Below, piece by piece: positions 43,391-53,633 of a DNA stretch of 62,000 bases. Location of the stretch: positions 212,501 through 274,500 of the forward strand of contig CAUYUJ010013847.1 in NCBI GenBank assembly GCA_963575745.1, given 5' to 3'. Every line of letters starts with the position of its first letter. Position 1 is the stretch's first letter. The stretch comes from Prorocentrum cordatum. Its lineage: Eukaryota; Sar; Dinophyceae; Prorocentrales; Prorocentraceae. Below the pieces are notes generated by a model that was not told the DNA's origin, did not search any database, and saw nothing but the letters and a program-made list of their open reading frames with translations. A program made the translations under genes and the position numbers.

Positions 43391-43758
43391 GAGCTAAGAA
43401 CCTATAAATGTTTAAACCCTAAAACCCCTTGAGCGGCCCTTGAAGCGCCCTAATGCCTAAACCCTCAGTCCATGCGTGCAGGCACACGGATCGTGCCCCT
43501 CCCGCCTGGCGGCCAATTCCTAAACCCCCATCGCATGCGTGCAGGCACACGGATCGTGCCCTTCCCGCATGGGGTCGTAGGCAGGAGGGGATCATGGCCA
43601 GGCCTGTTATCGTGGCCAAAGCATGATTGAGCATCAAGGGGATCATCCTCGTCGCATGATTGAGCATCGACCCCTCATCGCCAATGAATTGAATGCGGTA
43701 TGTCTAGGGTCATGGGTGGGTGGGATACATCCAGAAGGCTTCGAGTTGAGCTAGTGGA
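43391..43758. repeat. Segment E, unique spacer between telomeric tracts
   Basis: It holds two diverged copies of CATGCGTGCAGGCACACGG plus ATCGTGCCC (about 43472 and 43536), two copies of GCATGATTGAGCATC, and scattered CCTAAACC relics. No other copy occurs in the window and no gene is visible. Confidence 0.8.
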
Positions 43759-43800
43759 CCCTAAACCCTAAACCCTAAACCCTAAACCCTAAACCCTAAA
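43759..43800 (-). repeat. Interstitial telomeric tract, CCCTAAA x6
   Basis: Six perfect units separate segment E and B4. Confidence 0.98.
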
Positions 43801-44182
43801 CTGCAAGCCACGGGCGGTGCATCGTCAGAAGCCCGTGGCGCCTGGCCGAGCGCTCAGCGAGCCTGCCCATTCCACGTACGTGGCACCGACGAAGCGGCGA
43901 GAGCCGCTGAGGAGGAATTCGCACGCCGCGCGTATGCATCCCCGTGGGTGTTCTTCTGAGAATAGAAAGAACCCTTAACCCTAACCCGCAGCCAGTGGGT
44001 GCGCCACGATCGGTGCCATCCCCTGGGGCTCCAAACTTATGAAAATACAGCATGCGGCGCTCCCTGGGTGCTCCAAACCTATGAAATTACCGCATGCGGC
44101 GCTCCAAGCGCTTCCAAACGCTCCAGGCGCTCCCGAGGACTCTCCAAGCGCTCCCGGCACGCTCCCAGGCGCTCCCAGGCGT

Positions 44183-44224
<42 letters not shown>

Positions 44225-44454
44225 CCAAGCGCTCCCAGGCGCTCCCAAGCGCTTCCAAGCTTTCCCAGGCGCTCCCGGCACGCTCCCAAGCGCTCCACGG
44301 CGCTTCAGGCGCTCCCGGCACGCTCCCAGGCGCTTTCGGCACGCTCCCACGCGCTCCCAGGCGCTCCCAGGCGCTCCCAAGCGCTCCCAAGCGCTCCCAA
44401 GCGCTCCTGGGCGTTCCCGGCACGCACCCAGGCGCGTTCCCAGGCGCGTGCTGG

Positions 44455-44492
<38 letters not shown>

Positions 44493-45758
44493 CCGGCACG
44501 CCCCCAAGCGCTTCCCAGGCGCTCGCAGGCGCTCCCAAGCGCTCCCGGCACGCTCTTGGCGCGCTCCCAGGCGCTCGCAGGCGCTCGCAGGCGCTCGCAG
44601 GCGCTTTCCAGCGTTCCCAGCGCTGCCACGACTCCGAAGCGCTCCTAAGCGCTCCCTGGCGCTCCCAGGTGCTCCCAAGCGCCCAAGAATTCCCACGCGC
44701 TCTGAAGCGCCCACATGCGCTCCAAGGCGCCACGCGGCGCTCCCATGCGCTCCCGCGCGCTCCCGCGCGCTCCCAAGCGTGCCCAGGCGGTTCCAGGCGG
44801 CCCCAGGGGGAAGCTCTAGGCGCTCTCCCAGCGCTGCCAGAGGGTCCCCCCAAGGCATTCCACGGGCTCTGCCATGGAGGTGCTGCCGCAGCCATGCGCG
44901 CGCATCGCAGCGAGGGGGTGCCAGACCCACCCCCTCGCGCTCCCCCTCCAGCCGTCCGAAGCTCGCGCCGAAGGCGGCTGCGTCGATGCTTGCAATCGCT
45001 TCAGCGGGGGGGCGACCCCAAAGGCGAAACCCAAAGCCGCGGGCGAATGCAACTGCCGTGCGCGTCGCCGTCAGCGAGGAGCCCGAGGGCGCAAACACTC
45101 GCTTGAAGCGCAGGGGAACCCATAGTATTGTCACGCCAGCGCCCTTGCAGTGCTGCTTTCCAATGCCGACGGCAAATGCCAGACCCCGGTGGTTCTGCTG
45201 CGCCAGCGGCAGCCCAACGGCGAAGCTTCACGCCGAAGGCGCAAACGGCTGCCTCATCGACGAGGCGAGCTGGCGCGCCAGCGCCATGCACCCTGCGCGC
45301 GTGCTCGCATCGGCGCGCATTGCTACGGCCGCGGCCGCACGCGCGCATCCCACATTCACAGCCCAGTGTCGCAACCCAGTGCCGAAGGCACATGCAGCAA
45401 CGCATGGACATGCTGCGCCAGCGGCAGCCCAACGGCGAAGCTCAAGGCCGAAATCGCCAAAGGCTGCCTCTTCGACGGGGCGACGAGCCGACGCGCCTAC
45501 ATCACGCGCCCTGCGCGCATGCTCAAGTGGATGCGCAGTGCCACGGCCGCGTCGGCGATCGCCTGCGCGCGCCACTTCGACAGCCCCCCGTGATAGGGGG
45601 GTTGGGGGGAGAAACCCTAAACCCTAAAAGGCTTCACTCTGGGTGGTCTGGGGCGGGAGTGCGACTAACCGTGGCGCGCGCGGCTTGGGCAGCGATTCCC
45701 CCCCAACAATCTTGATGTGGGGGGGATCGCAGCCAGCGCGCGCTTGCGCCCATGCAGG
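43801..45758 (-). repeat. Cassette B4 (inverted)
   Basis: Reverse complement of the B plan. The CTGCAAGCC end is at 43801, the decamer array at about 44092-44790, the internal seed at 45613-45628 and the hairpin near 45695-45730. The ORF-bearing middle (about 45150-45593 on plus) keeps the NGC-type segment as KGCLFDGAT and LKWMR. Confidence 0.93.
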
Positions 45759-45876
45759 CCCTAAACCCTAAACCCTAAACCCTAAACCCTAAACCCTAAA
45801 CCTAAACCCTAAACCCTAAACCCTAAACCCTAAACCCTAAACCCTAAACCCTAAACCCTAAACCCTAAACCCTAAA
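45759..45876 (-). repeat. Longest telomeric tract, CCCTAAA x17
   Basis: 118 bp: seventeen units, one shortened to CCTAAA. It separates two inverted B cassettes. Confidence 0.98.
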
Positions 45877-47677
45877 CTGCAAGCCACGGGCGGTGCATCG
45901 TCAGAAGCCCGTGGCGTCTGGCCGAGCGCTCAGCGAGCCTGCCCATACAGCGTGCGCCGCACCGACGAAGCGGCGATAGCCGCTGAGGAGGAATTCGCAC
46001 GCCGCGCGGTGCATCCCCGTGGTGTTCTCCTAAGAAAAGGAACCCCTAACCCTCAGCCCTAGCAAGCGGGTCCCCTACGGCGGCCTACATCCCCTGGGGC
46101 TGCAAACCCTATGAAAATACAGCATGCGGCGCTCCCTGGGTGCTCCAAACCTATGAAATTACAGCATGCGGCGCTCCAGGCGCTTCCAAACGCACCAGGC
46201 GCTCCCCAAGACTTTCCAAGCGCTCCCGGCACGCTCCCAGGCGCTCCCAGGCGTTCCCAGGCGCTCCCAGGCGCTCCCAGGCACCCCCAGGCGCTCCGCT
46301 CCCAAGCGCTTCCAAGCGTTCCCAAGCGCTCCCGGCACGCTCCACGGCGCTTCAAGCGCTCCCGGCCTGCTCCCAGGCGCTCTCGGCACGCTCCCAGGCG
46401 CTCTCAGGCGCTCCCGGCGCGCTCCCAGGCGCTCCCAAGCGCTCCCAGCACGCTCCCGGGCGCTCCCGGCACGCCCCCAAGCGTGTTCCCAGGCGCGCGC
46501 TGGCTGCGCTCCCAAGCGCTCCCAGGCGCTCCCAAGCGCCCCCGCCACGCCCCCAGGCGCTCCCAGGCGCTCGCAGGCGCTCCCAAGCGCTCCCGGCACG
46601 CTCCTGGCGCGCTCCCAGGCGCTCGCAGGCGCTCCCCAGCGTTCGGCGCCACGCAGCGCTCCCATGCGCTCCCGCGCGCTCCCAAGCGTGCCCAGGCGGT
46701 TCCAGGCGGCCCCGGGGCTCCTGGGGGAAGCTCCAGGCGCTCTCCCAGCGCTGCCATAGGGCTTCCCCGAAGCATTCCACGGGCTCTGCCATGGAGGTGC
46801 TGCCGCAGCCATGCGCGCGCATCGTAGCGAGGGGGTGCCAGACCCACCCCCTCGCGCTCCCCCTCCAGCCGTCCGAAGCTCGCGCCGAAGGCGGCTGCGT
46901 CGATGATTGCAGTCGCTTCAGCGGGGGGGCGACCCCGAAGGCGAAACCCAAAGCCGCGGGCGAATGTAACTGCCGTGCGCGTCGCCGTCAGCGAGGAGCC
47001 CCACGGCGCAACCACTTGCTCCGGGCCCACGGGAAACCATGGGATTGCCGCGCCAGCGCCTTCGCAGCGCTGCTTTCCAATGCCGAAGGCAAATGCCGGA
47101 CCCTTGTGGAACTGCTGCGCCAGCGGCAGCCCACCGGAGATGCTCCACGCCGAAGGTGCAAACGGCTGCCTCATCGAGGAGGCGACCTGACGCGCCAGCG
47201 CCATGCACCCAGCGCGCGTGCTCGCATCGGCGCGCATTGCTACGGCCGCGGCCGCACGCGCGCATCCCAGCATTCACAGCCCAGTGTCACAGCCCAGTGC
47301 CGAAGGCAAAAACGGCAACACATGAACATGCTGCGCCAGCGGCAGCCCAACGGCGAAACTCAACGCCGAAATCGCCAAAGGCTGCCTCTTCGACGAGGCG
47401 ACGAGCCGAAGCGCCGCCTACGTCACGCGCCCTGCGCGCATGCTCAAGTGGATGCGCAGTGCCACGGCCGTGTCGGCGATCGCCTGCGCGCAACACTTCG
47501 ACAGCCCCCCGTGATAGGGGGGTTGGGGGGAGAAACCCTAAACCCTAAAAGGCTTCACTCTGGGTGGTCTGGGGCGGGAGTGCGACTAACCGTGGCGCGC
47601 GCGGCTTGGGCAGCGATCCACCCCAACAACCTTGATGGGGGGGGATCGCAGCCAGCGCGCGCTTGCGCCAATGCAGG
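45877..47677 (-). repeat. Cassette B5 (inverted)
   Basis: Reverse complement of the B plan, with decamer array at about 46165-46700 and internal seed at 47534-47549. It lacks part of the segment between decamer array and middle region found in B4. Confidence 0.93.
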
Positions 47678-47719
47678 CCCTAAACCCTAAACCCTAAACC
47701 CTAAACCCTAAACCCTAAA
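47678..47719 (-). repeat. Interstitial telomeric tract, CCCTAAA x6
   Basis: Six units separate B5 and A6. Confidence 0.98.
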
Positions 47720-49319
47720 TTCCCAAGCACCTCGTTGTGCTTCTACCCACCCCACCGCGCATCACCGTCGCCGTCTACGAGAGACAGGGCATCTCTGAGA
47801 TGCTTGAGCATGTTGCCCGAGTGGGTCGCCTTGGCAGCTTTTGCTGCTGCCCTCCCCCTCTTTTGGGGAGTCGCGCTTCAATGATAAACCTCCCTTGATC
47901 CTCAACGATTATAACACCCTAAACCCAAATACCTTTTGCTTGTAAGCGCCGGGGGGCGCCTGGGGGCGCCTGCCCAGAACTCCATTCCCGGGCCACATTT
48001 TGATTGTCCGGAGCCAACTGTAGGCCACTTCGTGCTCTTCGATTTCCCAGAACTCCATTCCCGGGCCACATTTTGGATGCCCGGAGCCAACTGTAAGCCA
48101 CTTCGTGCTCTTCCATTTCCCAGAACTCCATTCCCGGGCCACATTTTGGATGCCCGGAGCCAACTGTAGGCCAATTCGTGCTCTTCGAGTTCCCAGAACT
48201 CCATTCCCGGGCCACATTTTGAATGCCCGGAGCCAACTGTAGGCCACTTCGTGCTCTTCGAGTTCCCAGAACTCCATTCCCGGGCCACATTTTTGATGCC
48301 CGGAGCCAACTGTAGGCCACTTCGTGCTTTTCGATTTCCCAGAACTCCATTCCCGGGCCACATTTTGGATGCCCGGAGCCAACTGTAGGCCACTTCGTGC
48401 TCTTCGATTTCGCAGAACTCCATTCCCGGGCCACATTTTGAATGCCCGGAGCCAACTGTAGGCCACTTCGTGCTTTTCCATTTGCCTGGGGCTAGCGTTG
48501 CGTCAACCTTGCCGGCCGGCCGGCCGGCTGACGCACGCGACGCGCTGCCTGGTGCGTCGCATCGAGGGGGCGCCAGGCCCGCCCCCTCGAGCTCCCCCTC
48601 CCACCATCCGAGACGAAGCGCTGCGCGTGCGCCCCCGCGCAGAATCGCTCCTGCGAGAATCGGAAAAGGTCGCCTGGTCGGGCGTCCCCCAACGCGCGAA
48701 CGAACCCCGGAGACTCTAGGACGACGTGGTGTCAGCGCGGGAACCTCGCGCGCGCGCGAGCCGCGGAGCGTCCGGCGAGCTGGTCCCATTTGTCGTGGCC
48801 CACCATGATCGCTTCTGAGATTGAGGCCCTGGGTAAGTTATTTCAATCGCCATATGCGCTCGCCAGCGCGCCTGGGCATCGAAAAAGAGCGCGCAGGCGC
48901 GGTTCTGGCGTCGCCAGCGTAACATGGGCCCCAAGGTACGACACCTCGTTGGCCGGCAAACCGCTGCGCGCCTGGGAGCGCCTGGGAGCGCCCGGGAGCG
49001 CCTGGGAGCGTGCCGGGAGCGCGGGGCAGCGCCGGGGAGCGCATGGGAGCGCTTGGCTGAGAGCGCCTGGGAGCGCTTGGGAGCGCCTGGGAGCGCCTGG
49101 GAGCGCTTGGAACGCATTTGGGAATTTAGGGGCCAACGGCCCTAAACCCTAAAAGGCTTTAGTTTGGGAGGTTGCCGGCCATGCGGCCGGGGGTGGGAAG
49201 ATGTTGCACCTCCTGCCACCTTCGCCAAGCTTGCTCGGGTCGGCTAACCGCCCCCCCAATCAAGCTTGCCGAAGGGGGGGCAGCATTGCCTGGACTGTCG
49301 GCCGCTGCGCTAAGAGAAG
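47720..49319 (-). repeat. Cassette A6 (inverted, long subtype)
   Basis: Near-identical to A5, including the seven-copy 73-bp array (about 47971-48480), the captured segment (48481-48960) and the short decamer array (about 48966-49120). It marks a direct duplication with an offset of about 6.0 kb. Confidence 0.93.
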
Positions 49320-49361
49320 CCCTAAACCCTAAACCCTAAACCCTAAACCCTAAACCCTAAA
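49320..49361 (-). repeat. Interstitial telomeric tract, CCCTAAA x6
   Basis: Six perfect units separate A6 and B6. Confidence 0.98.
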
Positions 49362-49739
49362 CTGCAAGCCACGGGCGGTGCAACGTCCGTAGCCCGTGGC
49401 CGTCTGGCCGAGCGCTCAGCGAGCCTGCCCATACAGCGTACGCCGCACCGACGAAGCGGCGATAGCCGCTGAGGAGGAATTCGCACGCCGCGCGGTGCAT
49501 CCCCGTGGTGTTCTCCTAAGAAAAGGAACCCCTAACCCTCAGCCCTAGCAAGCGGGTGCCCCGTTGGCCGATGCTATCCCTGGGGCTCCAAACCTATGAA
49601 ATTACCGCATGCGGCGCTCCCTGGGTGCTCCAAACCTATGAAATTACCGCATGCGGCGCTCCAAGCGTTTCCAAACGCTCCAGGCAATCCCAAGGACTCT
49701 CCAAGCGTTCCCGGCATGCTCCCAGGCGCTCCCAGGCGT

Positions 49740-49771
<32 letters not shown>

Positions 49772-50920
49772 CCGACCGCTCCCAAGCGCTCCCAGGCGCT
49801 TCCAAGCTTTCCCAGGCGCTCCCGGCACGCTCCCAAGCGCTCCACAACGCTTCAGGCGCTCCCGGCACGCTCCCAGGCGCTCTCGGCACTGGGAACGCGC
49901 TGGCTGCGCTCCCAGGCGCTCCCAAGCGCTCCAGCGCTCCCGGCACGCTCCCAGGCGCTCCCAGGCGCTCGCAGGCGCTCCCGGCCTGCTCCTGGCGCGC
50001 TCCAAGCGCTCGCAAGCGTTCCCCAGCGTTCCCAGCGCTCCCACAACTCCGAAGCGCTCCCAAGCGCTCCCCGGCGCTCCCAGGTGCTCCCAGGCGCCCA
50101 AGCATTCCCACGCGCTCTTAAGCACCCACAAGCGCTCCAAGGCGCCACGCGGCGCTCCCATGTGCTCCCGCGCGCTCCCAAGCGTGCCCAGGCGGTTCAA
50201 GGCGGTCTCAGGGCTCCTGGGGGAAGCTCCAGGCGCTCTCCCAGCGCTGCCAGAGGGCCCCCCCAAGGCATTCCACGGGCTCTGCCATGGAGGTGCTGCC
50301 GCAGCCATGCGCGCGCATCGTAGCGAGGGGGTGCCAGACCCACCCCCTCGCGCTCCCCCTCCAGCCGTCCGAAGCTCGCGCCGAAGGCGGCTGCGTCGAT
50401 GATTGCAATCGCTTCAGCGGGGGGGCGACCCCAAAGGCGAAACCCAAAGCCGCGGGCGAATGTAACTGCCGTGCGCGTCGCCGTCAGCGAGGAGCCCGAC
50501 GGCGCAGCCACTCGCTCCGGGCCAACGGGAAACCATGGGATTGCCGCGCCAGCGCCTTCGCAGTGCTGCTTTCCAATGCCGAAGGCAAATGCCGGACCCC
50601 TGTGGAACTGCTGCGCCAGCGGCAGCCCAACGGCGAAGCTCCACACAGAAGGCGCAAACAGCTGCCTCATCGACGAGGCGAGCTGACGCGCCAGCGCCAT
50701 GCACCCTGCGCGCGCGTTCGCATGGGCGCGCATTGCCACGACCGCGGCCGCGCGCGCTTCCCAGCATTTGCAGCTCAGTGTCACAACCCAGCGCCGACAG
50801 CAAAAGCGACAACACATGGGCATGCTGCGCCGGCGGCAGCCCAACGGCGAAGCTAATCGCCGCCATCGCCAACGGCTGCCTCTTCGACGGGACAACGAGC
50901 CGAAGCGCCGCCTACGCCAC
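49362..50920 (-). repeat. Cassette B6 (inverted, truncated)
   Basis: It runs from the CTGCAAGCC end through the decamer array (about 49608-50200) into the middle region and stops abruptly at about 50918. The seed, hairpin and left-end portion of B are missing. Confidence 0.92.
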
Positions 50921-51437
50921 CGTCGCCGTCTACGAGAGACAAGGCTTCTCTGAGATGCTTCAGCTGGTTGCCCGACTGGGTCGTCCTGGTAGCCTAGGGC
51001 TACCTAACCCCACGCTTGGGGATCTACGATGCAAAGATAAACCATGCTTGATCTTCGAAGAGTACAACACCCTAAACCTGGGGACCTTTCGTCCTCTGAT
51101 GTCGCTCTACATGTCTCCGACACGTAAAAACACGTGTGGGGCGCTCTAAGCGCTTCTGGGCGCACTTGGGAGCGCCTAGGAGAGCCTGGGAGCGCTTGGG
51201 AGCGCCTGGGAGCGCTTGGGAGCGCCTGGGAGCGCTTGGGAAGCGCCTGGGAGCGCCTGGGAGGGAGCGCCGGGGAGCGCCTGGGAGGAGCGCCTGGGAG
51301 CGCCGGGGAGCGCCTGGGAGCGCCGGGGAGCGCTTGGGAGCGCCGGGGAGCGCCGTGGAGCGCCTGGGAGCACCTGGGAGCGCCTGGGAGCGCCGGGGAG
51401 CGCCGGGGAGCGCCGGGGAGCGCCTGGGAGCGCCCGG

Positions 51438-51469
<32 letters not shown>

Positions 51470-51826
51470 TCGCCAGGGAGCTCCTGGGAGCGCTTGGGAG
51501 CGCTTCGGAACGCGCCGGGAGCGCGTGGGAGCGCCGGGGAGCGTCTGGGAGCGCCTGAGAGCGCTTGCGAGCGCCAGGGGGCGCCTGGGAGCGCCAGGGA
51601 GCGCCTGGGAGCGCTTGGAATGCATTTGGGAATTTAGGGGCCAACGGCCCTAAACCCTAAAGGCTTTAGTTTGGGAGGTTGCCGGCCATGCGGCCGGGGG
51701 TGGGAAGATGTTGCACCTCCTGCCCCCTTTGCCAAGCTTGCTCGGGTCGGCTAACCGCCCCCCCAATCAAGCTTGCCGAAGGGGGGGCAGCATTGCCTGG
51801 ACTGTCGGCCGCTGCGCTAAGAGAAG
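50921..51826 (-). repeat. Cassette A7 (inverted), fused to B6
   Basis: It starts inside the A right-end segment (CGTCGCCGTCTACGAGAGAC) with no telomeric tract at the join, then has the TACGTGTCGG-type segment, decamer array (about 51145-51630), internal seed (51648-51661) and hairpin. It is the short A subtype, like A2 and A3. Confidence 0.92.
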
Positions 51827-51851
51827 CCCTAAACCCTAAACCCTAAACCCT
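51827..51851 (-). repeat. Interstitial telomeric tract, CCCTAAA x3.5
   Basis: Three units plus CCCTA border the satellite region. Confidence 0.95.
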
Positions 51852-53230
51852 ATTCGTATCGTTCGAGTCGCTTCTACGAGGTTCCCGGCGGTGACCAGGT
51901 TGACGGTTCACCGCCGGCGCCAGTCTTGGTGCAAAATTTGAAAATTCGTTTTGGGAATTGGTATTCTTTCCACCTGTAGTGGGTTATGTCGCGCCTGCCA
52001 GTAAAATTTTCAGGTCTGTAGGTGCAGTATTACTATCAAAACACTTGGGGGACCGACGTTGAATGAAAACAGAAAAACGTGTTTTCGAGTTTTTCGTTTC
52101 TCGCTCCAGAAGCTTTCTTTATGTGTTCCAAGGAGCGCCGTGCGAGGAAAGAGCTCTACGAGGTTCCTGGCGGTAAGCAGGTTGACGGTTCACCGCCGGC
52201 TCCCAGTAATTCCGGGGAGCTGGAGAGCTAGTTGGCAAGAAAAATCTCGACGGACCTTTTGCTGACTTTTGGTCGGTTGAAAATTTTGTTCTCAAAATTT
52301 GAACATTCGTTAGAGCTCTAGTATTTTTTCCCATGATATTCGATCTTATTCCCGCTCGCCATCTTGATCTCAGCTCGATCGGGTAACTTTCAAGGCCAAA
52401 AAGCAGGCGGGCGGGAACGGCCGTTTCGAGTCATCTTGATTCGCGCTGTCGGTTTTTTCCAGATAACTCGAGCTTCAGGACAACTACAGAGCTGGTCAGC
52501 ACAGCTAATGCATTCAGAATGATCAGGCGCGTTCGCCTGTTGAATCCAGAGGTCTGAACTCGGTCTGCTAGCCGAGCTAGGGTCGCAAACCTATTCGTAT
52601 TATTCGAGTCATTGTAGCAGACGCTCTCGGTTTTTCGTACTTAATCGATCTGTAGGGCAGCCACAGAGCTGATAATCACAGAAATCGATTGAGAATTATC
52701 AGGCGCGTTCGTCTGTTGAATCAAGAGCTCTGAACTCGGCCTGCTCCCCGAGCTCGCGAACCTATTGGTATTGTTCGAGTCATCTTGAGAAGTGCTCTCG
52801 GTTTTCTGTACTTAAATCGTGCTGGGGGAGGGCTACAGTGCTGCTGGTCACAGGAATCGATTTCGAGACATCAGGCGCGTCCGTTCGTCGAACCGAGAGC
52901 TCGGAACTCGGTCTGCTGCTCGAACGAGATCCGCGAAACTGTTGTATTATTCGAGTCATCCTGAGAGATACTCTCGGTTTTCTGCACTTAACTCAGGCTG
53001 TATGGGGGGCTGCAGAGCTGGTAATCACATGAATCGATCCGCAGACATCAGACGCGTCCGCCTGTCGCATTCAGAGGTCTGAACTCGGTTTCATACTCGA
53101 GCTCGATTGGAAAACTGTTCGTTTGTTTTGTTAGAGTCATCTTGAGAGGTCTATAATCGCTTGGGCTGAAAAACTAGCCATTTTGGCTCAAGTCGAGCTA
53201 GGAAGCTCTACGAGTCCCCCGGCGGTAACC
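51852..53230. repeat. Satellite block left of LINE 2 (~176-bp subrepeats)
   Basis: The subrepeat marker GAGTCAT recurs at 52428, 52606, 52777, 52953 and 53134 (171-181 bp apart). Each is followed by CTCTCGGTTTT, CTTAA, CAGAGCTG, ATCAGGCGCGTTCG and CTGAACTCGG. Hairpin-forming motifs GGCGGTRA...GGTTGACGGTTCACCGCC occur near 51880 and 52165. About 900 bp of this block (from about 52283) is copied right of LINE 2. Confidence 0.92.
53175..53192 (+). other. Relict dinoflagellate spliced leader
   Basis: TAGCCATTTTGGCTCAAG matches the last 18 nt of the conserved dinoflagellate spliced leader. The two other satellite copies have unrelated sequence at this point after the shared GAAAAACT (60025 and 61108), so the match replaces satellite sequence. 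It lies about 45 bp before LINE 2. Confidence 0.75.
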
Positions 53231-53237
53231 AAGGTTG
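53231..53237 (+). repeat. Putative target-site duplication, left
   Basis: AAGGTTG is part of the satellite hairpin motif and is repeated at 59099-59105, directly after the A-tail of LINE 2. Confidence 0.55.
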
Positions 53238-53359
53238 CCGCCGGGGGACTCCTTGGTGGCCCCCCCCTGCCGCGCCCCTCCCGCCCTCGGCCGCGCCCGT
53301 CCATCTCTCTCCACTCGGGCCTCGGCACCCTCGCGATAGCGGCGGCTGCTGGCGCCTGG

Positions 53360-53405
53360 CGGCTGGCATCTTCTCTGCTTGCGGCTGGCATCTTCTCTGC
53401 TTGGT
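53360..53405 (+). repeat. 22-bp tandem duplication in LINE 2 5' region
   Basis: GGCTGGCATCTTCTCTGCTT is present twice in succession. No function is evident. Confidence 0.85.
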
Positions 53406-53633
53406 GTATTGTTGGCAGGCCTTTTACAGATATCCCGTGGCTAGCTGGCACACTGTATTCCAGTTTTTCTCTTGGGGCCACTTTGTGTTTGTTGTGTTGT
53501 AATCACGGCTGTTATTTCAGAAGACGACTGGGACTTTGAGGGCTGGGACGATATCCCTGAGCATACGACACAGGACGAACGTGCTCTATTCTCAGCGTTG
53601 GAAGCTTCGAAAGCAGGACGTATCGCAGATACG

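Noticed and set aside
41673-51826. Right half as a simple palindromic assembly artefact of the left half
   Set aside because: Cassette order and content differ (segment E, the 73-bp arrays and the 17-unit tract exist only on the right; C cassettes only on the left). A different mis-join is still possible and is listed as a test.
52819-53082. Open frames in the satellite (also 59669-61187)
   Set aside because: They recur only because the satellite unit recurs, and do not extend beyond subrepeats.
53183-53539. Frame beginning at the spliced-leader match as a protein
   Set aside because: It has no ATG start, low-complexity Pro/Arg sequence, and ends before ORF1.
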